Of a DNA stretch of 64,000 bases, positions 1 through 10,387 are shown one piece after another. The stretch lies in assembly GCA_020086605.1 (NCBI GenBank), contig JACBWW010000092.1:240538-304537 (forward strand), in the 5' to 3' direction. The first letter of the stretch is position 1. Each line of letters starts with the position of its first letter. The DNA comes from Lanius collurio (taxonomy: Eukaryota > Chordata > Aves > Passeriformes > Laniidae). A program made the position numbers and the translations under genes. The notes beneath the pieces are model-generated. The model saw nothing but the letters and a program-made list of their open reading frames with translations. It was not told where the DNA came from and made no database searches.

Positions 1-913
1 TATTCCCCTTAGTTTTTTTCTACTGTATTTTCCCTTGTATCCTTTATTCAATTCCCCGTGAAGGTGCAACCCTCTATTTCCCAAAGTATGAACATCACTC
101 ACAGCTCAATCCCATTTGCTATTTCCAGTCTCCAGAAGAATATGTTAATATATTTATACACCCCTCCCTTCTGCCTGCTTGAGCACTTCTTGTGCACAGT
201 TTTGCAAGCACCATGCTGACCTCCTTTCCCTACCTCTCCACATAACAGAAATGCATTTATCCTGCACTCTCAGCAAAGGCAGGACAGGAAGGCAGCTGCT
301 TCTTTCTGTGCTCCTGACTCACTCTGCCATAGTGGAAGGCTCAGCTCTCTCCAAAACACAAGCCAGTGGGGAACTGGGCAGAGCAGAAACCCATTCTGTC
401 ACAAACATTCTCTTTTGGAATCACACCCCCCCTTAAACAAGGGGAAGCCAATTATTGCACAAGGCAAAATGACTGTAAAGAGGTAATTCCATAACTTGGC
501 TTCAGTCAGGTTAAAAATGCTTTGCTGCTCACACAGCTCAGTATGGTCTGCAGCAGGCCAGACCATCATGTTAGAATTACCCAGCATTTTGCAGCATAAA
601 CTCCTAACTGCAACTCCAGGATTTTGGGTTTCAGGCATGGGGTTTTGATGACGTGAAGCTGAACAGATTTGGACTAAGTTTAAACAATTAAATTTCTACT
701 TTTTTTAAACAATTTAAAACTTCAAAGTTGTAATAGAACTCTTCAAGTGGAGCCTGAGATGCTGCCAAATTGTCTTAGCTTTCCTCATTCTAAGGTCAAT
801 GACCTGTTCCTATTGCTGCAGGCAGTTTCAGCTGTTATTACTGAGCTTCTGCAACAGGAGGAAAGTATCCTGAAGCTCAAAGAGAGTGAGGAAATACACA
901 CAACACACAGGCA

Positions 914-993
914 CCTGTGTGTATGTGTACATATACATATGTGTATATACCTGTGTGTATGTGTACATATACATATGTGTATATACCTGTGTG
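914..993. repeat. 36-bp TG/TA-rich tandem repeat, interrupted by a gap
   Basis: A unit beginning CCTGTGTGTATGTGTACATA is 36 bp long. It occurs at 914-949, again identically at 950-985, and a third copy begins at 986 and stops at the two undetermined bases 994-995. The alternating purine-pyrimidine content (TGTG, TACATATACATA) is prone to Z-DNA and cruciform formation. The NN suggests that the assembler could not close the array, so the true copy number may be higher. Confidence 0.9.
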
Positions 994-995
994 NN
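994..995. other. Undetermined bases (NN) in tandem repeat
   Basis: Two Ns directly at the end of the 36-bp repeat array, marking an unresolved spot in the assembly. Confidence 0.95.
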
Positions 996-1166
996 ATTTG
1001 TACTACTGGTCTGACAAGACAATTAGCTAAAGGTGTGACTACTTAAAACTCTAACATGATGCCCCTAAATGCCTCTTTTTGGGGAAGAGGGGGAAAATAC
1101 ATATTAAAGGACTATCACATGCATTCAACAAAGGGCTTAGAGATAAGTACTGTAATAAATTCAGTA

Positions 1167-1172
1167 ACCTAC
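1167..1172 (-). other. CCNY exon splice donor
   Basis: The minus strand reads GATG then GTAGGT, close to the GTRAGT consensus. The split codon begins with the last G of the exon, giving the valine that follows SKSQTD in cyclin Y once joined to a next exon beginning TG. That next exon is not in the window. Confidence 0.85.
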
Positions 1173-1247
1173 CATCTGTTTGTGATTTACTGAGAAATAT
1201 TGTACTGGCCCGTGGATGATCTGATGGGTTGAATTCCATGTTCAAAT
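1173..1247 (-). CDS. CCNY: Cyclin Y internal coding exon (residues ~52-76)
   Basis: On the minus strand a 75-bp segment lies between a pyrimidine-rich acceptor ending TTTCCAG and a donor GTAGGT. It reads, with phase-1 boundaries on both sides, [15 protein letters not shown] then TIF then LSKSQTD. This matches from memory residues about 52-76 of vertebrate cyclin Y. The NMEF wording fits CCNY rather than its paralogue CCNYL1. Cyclin Y is a myristoylated membrane-associated cyclin that activates CDK14 and CDK16, acting in Wnt co-receptor phosphorylation; the cyclin box lies in later exons. The exon supplies part of the N-terminal regulatory tail, including SKS, corresponding to Ser71 and Ser73, reported as CDK14 phosphorylation sites that promote degradation. 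An ATG at 1239-1237 has A at -3 and G at +4; in human CCNY this methionine (M55) starts the shorter isoform. The length is a multiple of three, so skipping it would keep frame apart from the split codons. The rest of the gene lies outside the window. Confidence 0.95.
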
Positions 1248-1290
1248 CTGGAAAGAAAGAACAGCACAAAAAATATTTATGATTATTCGA
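1248..1290 (-). other. CCNY exon splice acceptor and branch region
   Basis: Read on the minus strand, the stretch before the exon ends GTTCTTTCTTTCCAG, a strong polypyrimidine tract plus AG. A plausible branch-point adenosine lies in AATCATAAA, about 30 nt upstream. The AG is at plus positions 1248-1249 (with C at 1250). The branch site is inferred; the acceptor is seen directly. Confidence 0.85.
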
Positions 1291-1414
1291 TGGCAGACAC
1301 AGATTTTCTCATTCTTTTCAATAACTCCAAGTTTACATACTTGAGCAGCTACTGTAAAACAAAATCCATCTTGAGGGCCACATTTTATCCTTCCTTGCAC
1401 AAGTTCTTTTTGGC

Positions 1415-1431
1415 ATGCAAATCATTTGCAT
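1415..1431. promoter_or_regulatory. Perfect palindrome of two octamer (POU-type) sites
   Basis: ATGCAAAT at 1415-1422 and its exact reverse complement ATTTGCAT at 1424-1431 are separated by a single C, giving a 17-bp dyad. ATGCAAAT is the classical octamer bound by Oct/POU proteins. It lies about 170 bp from the CCNY exon, inside the upstream intron. The sequence is seen directly; any binding is inference. Confidence 0.4.
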
Positions 1432-1835
1432 CAACACAGCTTTGGGATTAGATTTCAGTTGTAAAGGCTGCTTTTGGATTAAATCAGATAAAGCAGCTTG
1501 AGAAGTTGGTACACAAGAAGTCAGGAATTTCCCATTTACCATCACTTTCTTCCCACCATGCCCCAAAGCCACAGCTTGGCACAGGAACACAGCTCGTTAT
1601 AGGTCATTATTGAAGAATTAAGTATTACAAACAAATACACAACCCTCTACAGATAGACAGGTTTCCAAGATTAGACATGATTTTAAAAAAAGTGGTTATT
1701 GCAACTGAATGTAAACAAGTAAAATCTAGGCCAGATTGTTTTATATGGTCAAGATAAAAAAAAACTTGGAACTTTCACAGATTAACATAGTCTGCTGTAA
1801 CAACTTTTAAAAAAGAAACAAAAAAACCTACAACT

Positions 1836-1859
1836 AAAAAAAAAAAAAAAAAAAAAAAA
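1836..1859. repeat. Poly(A) tract of 24 A
   Basis: A run of 24 adenines preceded by other A-rich stretches (1806-1835). I see no retrotransposed gene sequence or target-site duplication beside it, so I read it as simple low-complexity DNA. Confidence 0.9.
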
Positions 1860-3568
1860 CATAAACCAGTCCTAAAAATATTCACCAGTTACACATTCAA
1901 ATCTATCATACATTATACAAACTTCTATGAATTATCTTCTGTATCAAGGTTAAAATCCATTGAATTTATTTGTTCCCAAATTCTACTCCACTACAATTTG
2001 CTACAGCTTACATGCCTGTATCCACTGGAAAACATGCTACTAAAATAGTACATCATTTTTTAGCATTTCCTTGCTCTCCCAGTGCAGCTTTCTCAACCTT
2101 AGCTCTCTCACATTCTATCTCCAAATGCACATTCCCTTGCATTTGATGCAGGCATTTATGTGAGCACTGATACTTTTATCTTCTGTGATTATCCCAGCCT
2201 TTCTACACTTCTCTTATTCATATCCTTGTTAAATCCCAGTAAAACTGGAAATTAAGCCCAAGGTTTTAGGGAAAAAACCCAAAGCCTTTTTTCCCCAGGG
2301 TCAAGTTTTTCTGCCTACAGCTTTCCCTGTTCCTTCAGCATCCATGCACACACCCTGCTGTCCCTTCCCTTTTATTTAGTAATTTATTAGGTCTTCCACT
2401 CCCTGTGTTTTATTCCTCACCACACACTCTTTACAAATGCACTTCCTATGTGTATTTTGCCCTTTTATGCTCTCTTGGTTTCCTTTTCACCTCCCTGCAT
2501 TCTGTAGCCCATGAGAAGAGCAGCCTGACATGCTGATAGAAACCTGGGCATAATTCTGGAAAACACTTGGTCTTCTCTCTACAAGAAAAAACCCAGAAAT
2601 ACACAACTGCAACTCCTCAGTTGCAAATGGTCTTCTTATTACTATTATCCTTATCATCAATGCCACAAAGGACAGTGAATCCAGGGATTTCAAAGGAAAA
2701 CTATTTTGATTCTCCCAGAAATCACAGACAAGTTCTGAGAAGATCTTAGGGATGTCACCTCATGCTGGGACTTCTGACTTCAAAGGACTATGAACTAGAA
2801 TGTTTTAATGTTCCTTTATGCATCTTATTTAGCTATATAGAAGAAAAAAATAATCACCCATTGAGATAGACAGTGCTGGTAAAGATTGTTTTCAATTTCA
2901 GGATGGTTCTTCTGTTAAGCCAAATTCAAGGTGCTTTTCATTATGTGAAGAGTAATCAGCACTTTAAAATGCAAAATACATTATCTATAATGAACCTCTT
3001 TGTCTTTTATCAGACAGCACAATACATCACCAGAAAAAAATAAAGGTGCTTTTTCTTTTTTAAACCAATACAGATACTTTTCCTGCAAATACTTTAAAGT
3101 ACAGCAGTACAAATTCAGTCAATAAAACAGGATCACAAATACGAAACTGAATCCAGCTTGCAAAATACAGTAAACCAGAAGAGCACTTCTTTCTTTCCTT
3201 CGAGACTAGAAAATTATCTGCTTGAGGAATAACAACAACCCAGTACAGGTTTGTTTGCAGGGCTGAGAAGAAAGGAAAACCAACTGCCACATCTCAGTGA
3301 AGTCGCATCTCCCCAAGATTCCCGTGCTACAAGGTGCTATTTTCCCAAAGCAGTAAACAGAGGACTTAAAAGTCTTTCTGAAAAAAAGCACCAACTACCA
3401 AAATAAAAAAGATAAACTTCTGACAAGAGCTGAAAGGAGGACATAAAAACCCCATCTCAGCAGAAGACTGTCCAGGGGTTTTTCCCTGCCTTGGCAGAGG
3501 CAGCAGCAGGGAGTGACTGAGACTCCTTCCCACCAGGGAACCCTCCACACGCTCCCCCCTCTGCACAG

Positions 3569-3589
3569 CCCCACTCCCACCCCCTCCCC
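3569..3589 (-). promoter_or_regulatory. G-quadruplex motif on CCNY sense strand
   Basis: On the plus strand C runs of 4, 3, 5 and 4 are separated by ACT, A and T. The minus strand therefore has four G runs with loops of 1, 1 and 3 bases, a textbook intramolecular quadruplex motif. The minus strand is the non-template strand of CCNY, so nascent transcripts carry the motif too. Formation in the cell is inference. Confidence 0.55.
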
Positions 3590-4376
3590 ACCAAACACCT
3601 CCCTCTGCCCCTCAAACTGCCTGCACACACCCAGGGGAGGAGAACACGGCTGTGGGCAAAGGCAGAGCCTGTTCCACTGGCACAGGGTGGCAGAGGGGGC
3701 AGGGGCTGTGAGAGGGGCTGGCCCCCTGCCCCTCTGAGGAGCAGCACAGCCTGGGGTGCACCCAACACCCAGCCAGTGCCAGCTGTCCAGGGAAAAGGGT
3801 CAGCAAATGCAGGCATCCCACAGGCACCTGTGGCACACTGCAATAGGAATGCAGGCAGTTCCACACCATGTAAGGTTTTAGGCTCTGGGGGTTCTTAGAT
3901 GTCTTAATTCACTATACAACCTTAAAAGAAATGTCTTTATGAATATGGCAACAGATTTGTCACTAGAAACCATGTTACAGAAGAAAGAAATCAAATGATG
4001 TACCAATATGGGAAGCTATTAACTCACCACCAAAGGGTACTATCCATAAAAAGGTTAATTCCATCCTAAGGAAAACAGTATATTCATACTGCTTTTGTGT
4101 TATTAACAGCTCTTCCCACTATTTAAAAAGTACCAGCAATAATAGGAAAGGTTTACCCATTTTGTAATGAAAGAGTGAAAGATAAAAGGAGATTTAAACT
4201 CACACAAACAATAGTCTACTATTCAAAAGAGAGGAAAATGAGAGCTAGAATTTTAAGTCTCGAAATATGCACAAAAATATTCTCCATTGCTAACAGTCTG
4301 CTCTGTAACACATCACAGCCAGTGGGTATTTCTTCCAACAGTTACCCAGCACTCCAAAATCAGCTTTTAAGAAAAA

Positions 4377-4377
4377 N
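4377..4377. other. Undetermined base (N)
   Basis: Single N in an A-rich context, most likely a homopolymer-related assembly ambiguity. Confidence 0.95.
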
Positions 4378-4720
4378 ACTCACAGGATTATACCTAAACA
4401 CAGTCAGAATTTACCCATGAGAATTGTACAGTGAAGTTTTGCAGCTTCAGTGAAACCCACAGAGAAGGCCAAGGAGATAATCAGTGAGAGAAGATGTTCT
4501 GGACACAAGGAGAGGGGGTTCTTGTTATGGGACATTGAGAGTGCACACAAAGAACCTGCAGATAATGTGTAGCAACTCTACCTTTGCTTGTACAGCTGAT
4601 TGTTTTACTGCCTGAATGGGCACTGTCAGACAGCCTTGGCATTGTGTGCTGAGCAGCCAATCTCAACAGGCCACAGCCACTGTGAAGAGGTAAAAGAATA
4701 GCATAGAGAAAATAAAAAAT

Positions 4721-4733
4721 CTCTCTCTCTCTC
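4721..4733. repeat. (CT)n short microsatellite
   Basis: Six and a half CT units in otherwise unremarkable intronic DNA. Confidence 0.85.
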
Positions 4734-6986
4734 AACTATGGATTACAACAAATGTGTGCTGTTATGTCTGCCTGACAAAAGCCACATACATATGCACATA
4801 TCTATACCTAGAGATGGACTGAGAGTTGTATATTTAAATGAAACATCATTTTTGGTTAGCCAAGGCAAAGTCAGACTGGCCGACACTTCAAATAAGAGAT
4901 CATGTGTCTAACAAAATTCACACAGTTTTGGAGGATTTGGACAAGAAGTTACAAATGCATGCAAATATAGTTAAGATTGCATTCTCTTGTTTGCTTTGCA
5001 GCAGCCAAATCAACAGTTATTATAATGGCCATTTTGATGTATTACATCAAAATAAAATTGCTCTATGAGAAAAAAAAAAGAGTAGATTTTGCATATAACT
5101 TAATTTGGTACATAACTGTGCTGCAGTTTAAGGCAACCACCAGAAGACCACAACAAGAGTCACCCCATACACTGTGAGAAACTTAATTTCTAAAACTACA
5201 GCAGTTGCATTCAAATATGGCCATAAAAAGAAGCAAACTGCAAAACAGTTTGGCTTCGGACTTGGGCTAAAGCCCAGGCAAGATTTTAAATCTCAAAATA
5301 AGATCTTAAAAAGCATTACTGAGACCAAAAAAACTGGACACGGTCTCAGTTTGCACTTTTTAAAGAGCAAGAAGAGTAAGAACAAAGTTTAGATGAGTGT
5401 AGAGGTGAGCTACAAGAGTGACAGACTGTTGAAAATGCTTTCAAATGAGAGTCATGAGTTGTAACTTCAGCTGAAGAAAAAGGAAAACTAGGAGGTGTCT
5501 CCACATATTTACCTCATAAGTACTGAAACCTCTCTCTAACCTTGCACACAATATAACAAAAAGTGGAAAATGAAAGCAGAAAGATCTTAATTATGACCTT
5601 GAATGGTAAGAGGAGGACAATTAGGCAGTGAAGCTCCACACCCAAGGAAGATGCATTTAACTGATCTGGATGTTTCACTTTCAGGAATATTGCTTCAGCC
5701 AAACATCTCTGGGCTTCAGTCCAGCGTGAGTATTTCAGCTCAATTTAAGAACAACTTATGCAAGTTACTTGCTGATGATTCATATGCAGGTCACATCAGA
5801 TGATCCCAGGGGCCTCAAGCCTAAGTTCTATAAAATCTACAGAAATAGCAATATTTAAATCATTAAGCACAAAAACTCAGCAAACCCCAGGGGCACATCT
5901 GTAAATTTTCTAAAACTGCACCAACTCTGCTGCAATTCCTCAGAAAGAGGTACATTTCCAAACTTGTGGTTAGAGGACGTTATGCAAGATAAAAACAGTA
6001 AAGGATGAGACTGAATCTTCTGTGGCAAAACAAACAAAAACTGCTTCTTCAATTCATGAGTCTTACTGTGATAGGAGAGGGCACAACAAGAGAAGGAAGG
6101 ATGGGTGCTCAGCAACTTCTGAGCAATGCACATCAAAGCTTCTGTGTGCCACAAACAGGAAAAACCAACACAGGGGCTGCTTTTCTAACAGTGCACATGG
6201 GATGCAGCACAGGGAGCAGGCCTGTAAATGTGTTTATTCTGTTAGAAAAATAAGATGTTATTTCCTTCCTTTTGAACAATGAAAGTCAGGTAAGTTTGCA
6301 CTGCCAAAGCTCTGATGCTGATCTGATAACAGAATAAAGTCTAAACTGAGTAAACCACTGGTTTTAGTCTGACTCAATTCTGAAATAACCTGGTGAAATT
6401 CTTTCCTTCCTTCCCTTTGCCTCGGGTACCACAGGCTATCACTGCCACTGCAAAGTCACCATTATCATTAAGGAAAGTGGTAATGTCCCATACTAATGAC
6501 TTCTCATATACCCAAAAATGAAATTAATCCATATTTCTTCATCCTGTAGGATTATTTTTTTTTAATTATTTAAAGAGACATCAGGTAAGAACAGACCTGT
6601 TCAGGGCATGCTGCAGAGGAAACTGAGCTTCCCAGGCACTACACAAATTACTTTACTTCTTTGCCATCCTCTCTCCACCCACAGCCTGACACCACAGAGT
6701 GACTGCCTGTACTAGGTGGAAAACAACAAAAACACCAGAAAGGTTCTTATCAAGCAATTACACAAATGCAAGCCATGAATAATATCTAACCCTACAGGCT
6801 TCCAGGAAGCATGTCAAAGAGGAGGAGAAACAACCAGCACAGGAGCAAAGGGAAGCACAGGTGACCTGAGCTCAGGGGACACCTTCCATGGGGATGTGCC
6901 AGTCAGGGCTTGGCAGGGGCCCTGATGGGAGCCAGCATGGCTGGGACTCCCCAGCCCAGGCCACCTGGGTGCACCAGCAGCAGCTC

Positions 6987-7067
6987 AGGTGTAATTCCAG
7001 CTGGCAGAAAGCAGGAAGGTGTTGCTGAGGTGTAATTCCAGCTGGCAGAAAGCAGGAAGGTGTTGCT
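6987..7067. repeat. 41-bp tandem duplication
   Basis: A unit beginning AGGTGTAATTCCAGCTGGCA occurs at 6987-7027 and again at 7028-7067. The copies are identical over 40 bases and differ only at the last. Near-identity suggests a recent duplication, possibly polymorphic. It sits in a locally GC-richer patch (6860-7090). Confidence 0.92.
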
Positions 7068-9020
7068 CCTGCTCTCACTGTACCAGCCCACAGGAATGGG
7101 CTAATGTCATCTGTGGGAAGAGAATGGGTATTCTCCAGGCACAGGTAGGGAGATAAATTTCCCCAACACTGAACTCAGAAAAAACTGCTGAAATAAATTC
7201 CAAAAGTCTCATTACACCTTATGCCTTTCTGCTTCTTTCTTACTCTGGTGGGCTGCTCCCCTCTATTAACAGCAATTAGCCACGTGTACAGTAATGAAAG
7301 TACTGCCTTAAACATTATTATGTTATTACCATTCCCTGAGGAGTTGGTAAGAGTTAAAAGGACACCTCAGCTAAGAGGATCTCCCTCATCTGTCTCTAGT
7401 CAAATGAAGCTAAAAACAAAGACTAAAATAGAACAGAGAGCAGAGAAACAAGATTGAAAAAGGCTATCTCTCACCATTATTATCCATTTTCTTAGATTTT
7501 CTTTTGAAGCACCATAATTTATGCAAAAGAGGCATGATACAATTTCACATTTAGAAAGCCCTGACTACATCTAGCAGTAAAGTTTCCATTTGACATTTCT
7601 GTACATCAATGTCTCCAAAACGTGGGATGCACCAAACACTGAGATTAAAATAATTCACTGGGATAAATAAATAAAGCACTGGGGTCCTTTCTGTTCAGAG
7701 GTTTTCAAAACTTTCAAACCAAAATAAGACTGAATTGCACATTCTGATTTCACTGGCTAGTAACAGTAACTGCACCTGCTTTTACACTAAAACTTCCAAG
7801 ATGTGACATCCATTACTAGAAGTTTCAGCTCATGTCATTCAAACACCACAAAATCACAGCATGAAGATTTACCAATATCAGACCACAAGATCTTGCTGTA
7901 ACTTTTTGCAGTACTTCATGTCTAATCTAAGCAGCAACTAACCTACCACAAATAAAATGCCTCTTGGCTACATGCAGTATTCTTGCAAGAACAAATGTTT
8001 GTGAACATGTTCCAGTACACTTTAACATGGATTATTAAAAGAAAAGAAAGCTGGAAATTGGAAGGCTTTCAAGAGCCAATTGGCTGGAAGGGTGAACTCC
8101 TTCAGGTTTGGCTAGGTTGCTGGAAAAACTTGGATGTCATCTTTGCTACCCTGGAGCTGTAGGATTCTCTGCCTCCCATTCCAAGCAAACGACTGGCATG
8201 ACATTTCTCAGCAAGTTCCAATTACACAGTGACTGTTCCAGGCTCTGCTCTTGGTTTTCAAGGGAGGCAGAGACAATTCATCAATAAAAGAAACCCTCTG
8301 TGGCAAATAATGCTCATTTCTGTCCAGTTGTGCCTGACCCTCCAGCCAAGTTACAGCCCAGAGCAGTTCTTATGGGCACAGCTGTATTTATGTTCTCCTC
8401 TAGAAACACATCACAGGTATGACTTTCCACACGATGAGCAAGGTTTGAACCCAGGATTTTTAGTTTTGTATCACTTTTCAGGATTTGCTTTTCCTTACAT
8501 AGCAGTCTCTCCCAACTAACTAGACACATTTCAAGAGTAAATTAAATGATCTGACATTACACGATACATAAGTCTCTTGTTTAATGTCTCCTTACATTTA
8601 GAACATGAAAGATACCAATTAATAAATCTTTTCCCTCTCAAGTTAATCTCATGAAAGTTTTTCAGACATTCTACTTATTACTTTTTGCTTTAATTGTAAC
8701 CAAAATTAATTTTAAAAGTTTTATTGATATGTAAGACAGAAGAAGACAAAGAAAAAAAAAATTAGTGCAAGCACTTATCCATTCCCTTCCCCACAGGACA
8801 ACAGAGAGGAAAAAACTATTTCTCCCTATTACATGCAGAATTCTGCATGGACTGAAGAGAGCAACAATTCTGCACTATTACTAAATCAGGAGCATTCCCC
8901 TTATTTAAATACAACAGTCCACTGTGAAAAGTTCCTAACAGCACATATGAGACTGTGCATACACATATTTCTATTGCACTCAAATACTGCTCCTCTGGCT
9001 TTTGAGCACAACAGAACCAT
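7068..9020. other. Intronic stretch, nothing recognised
   Basis: AT-rich non-coding DNA without identifiable exon, transposon or simple repeat of note. Small frames such as 8229-8519 have no recognisable product. Confidence 0.55.
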
Positions 9021-9165
9021 TCAATCATAGAATTATTTAGGTTGGAAAAGACCTCTGAGATTGTTGAGCCCAACCATTAACCTAGCACTGCCAGGTCCAC
9101 CACTGGATGGTCCAACCTCCAGGGACAGTACTGTCACTGACAGGCTGCACAGTTCAATGAAGCCC
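9021..9165 (-). mobile_element. CR1 LINE 3' fragment
   Basis: The plus strand reads TCATAGAATTATTTAGGTTGG, then AAAAGACCTCTGAGATTGTT and CCAACCATTAACCTAGCACTG. This is the reverse complement of the avian CR1 3' end, so the element runs on the minus strand with its 3' end at the left. It continues with eroded CR1 sequence (CCTCCAGGGAC...CAGGCTGCACAGTTC) to about 9165, with at least one internal deletion. It is 5'-truncated and carries no coding capacity. Confidence 0.85.
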
Positions 9166-9917
9166 ACAAAAACAATGCTTCAAAAACAGCAGCATGACCT
9201 TCAGGCAACCTAAGTTCTGTAGCAAACACCCAAGAGAAAAGCTGAAATAAAAATACTTCTTGAATCCTAATGTCTTAAGATGCAGACATTAAATACTGTT
9301 CCTGGTAGAAGTTAAAATGATGAAGAAAATCTAAGTAAAAGTACTCTGAGATTAATACTAATGTGAACACAAATATCAGATGGAAGAATATATGCTCCTG
9401 CTTTTTAACATTTCTAAATATGCTTTTAAATTTTAAAATTTTAAAGTATTCCAGACTGTTCTAATACCCTAACAATAAATTTGATCAATTTAGACTGGAT
9501 AACTGGAGAAATCAGTGACAAAAAGGCAAAAGAGAAATTTAAGTGCACTACTCAGTCCTTTTTTTCTTATTACTGTACCAAAGAACTGGTAGTCAAAACA
9601 AACTTACTTAAAAAACACCGAAATTTATTCAGTTATTTTAAAGAAAAAGCTATATGAATAATGGAATGTTTGAGCAGGCTTAGACAACCAAGAATTGAAA
9701 GGAAAAAAAAAATGTTCAAAATGTTCAAGTTTTTCCTCTTGCACTGTTCCAAGTCTTTGGAACAAGTTTCAAGGTGTGCACAGAGCAGAAACTGCAGACT
9801 TTTCCCATTTAGGGTCATTTCCTTCTAGGACCCACACATGAAGATAACTGAGGACATAATGCAGGCTGGAGTGCTGACCTTCATGGCTCCAGCTCAAAAG
9901 AGTAACTCAAATGTGAC
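9166..9917. other. Intronic stretch between CR1 fragments
   Basis: AT-rich DNA with several TTTTAAA patches (about 9420-9450). No gene or mobile element recognised. Confidence 0.55.
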
Positions 9918-10062
9918 TTCCCAAGGAAGTTGTGGATGCCCAACCCTGGAGCATTCAAGACCAGGTTGGATAAAGCCTTGAGCAACCAGGCCCAGTGACC
10001 AGGCAGGGCAATGGCACTGGATGATCTTTAAGGTCCCTTCCAGCTCTCACCATTCTGTGATC
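9918..10062 (+). mobile_element. CR1 LINE 3' end (forward half of an inverted pair)
   Basis: The sequence from CCCAAGGAAGTTGTGGATGC through GGTTGGATAAAGCCTTGAGC to GATCTTTAAGGTCCCTTCCA and CCATTCTGTGATCC is the last ~145 bp of a CR1 element in forward orientation, ending in the typical short terminal motif. It directly abuts a CR1 piece in the opposite orientation at 10063. Confidence 0.85.
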
Positions 10063-10387
10063 CCACAGTGACTCCACCATCCCTGGGCAGCCCGTTCCAA
10101 CCACAACCCTTTTGGGGGAAGAACTGGGTCCTGGGATCCACCCTAAACCTCCCCTGGCACAGCTTGAGGCCATTCCCTCCTGTCCCATCACTGGCTGCCT
10201 GGGAGAAGAGGCTGACCCCACCTGGATACACCCTCAGGGAGCTGTAGAGAGCAGAAAGGTCTCCCCTGACCCTTCTTTCCTCCAGGACAAACACTCCCAG
10301 CTCCCTCAGCCCCTTCTCCTAACACTTGTGCTCTAGTCCTTTCACCAGCTTCACTGTTCTTTGGACACACCAGCACCTCAATGTCAT
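10063..10387 (-). mobile_element. CR1 LINE internal fragment (inverted half)
   Basis: The plus strand shows the reverse complement of CR1: CCATCCCTGGGCAGCCCGTT, GGCACAGCTTGAGGCCATTC, CCTCCTGTCCCATCACTGGC, AAGGTCTCCCCTGACCCTTC, and CTTTGGACACACCAGCACCT. The element's own 3' ~145 bp are missing here. That missing part is what the forward fragment at 9918-10062 supplies, with an overlap of only about 20 bp. No frame is intact. Confidence 0.88.

Larger units (their letters stand above)
1..1166 (-). other. CCNY: CCNY intron downstream of the exon (partial)
   Basis: Non-coding sequence between the window edge and the CCNY donor site. The next expected cyclin Y exon (VREKRKS...) is not found here on the minus strand, so this is the beginning of the following intron. 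Apart from the 36-bp TG-rich tandem repeat at 914-993 it holds nothing recognisable. Small frames such as 179-436 on the plus strand and 399-638 on the minus strand look like chance. Confidence 0.75.
1251..6986. other. Intronic stretch with few landmarks
   Basis: Mostly AT-rich non-coding DNA. Landmarks are the octamer palindrome (1415-1431), poly(A) (1836-1859), a C-rich patch (3535-3620) with a G-quadruplex motif on the minus strand, a moderately GC-rich but CpG-poor patch to about 3860, one N at 4377, and a short CT run at 4721-4733. No exon or recognisable transposon was seen. The overlapping small frames at 3366-3869 reflect the GC-rich patch. Confidence 0.6.

Noticed and set aside
914..993. 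Tandem repeat considered as a CRISPR array
   Set aside because: Units are contiguous, TG/TA-rich and without unique spacers, in a vertebrate genome.
1836..1859. Poly(A) run considered as the tail of a retrocopied gene
   Set aside because: No gene-like sequence upstream and no target-site duplication.
4977..5066. Acceptor-like TTGTTTGCTTTGCAG followed by a short open frame (plus strand)
   Set aside because: Antisense to CCNY, no recognisable peptide, and A-rich sequence soon follows.
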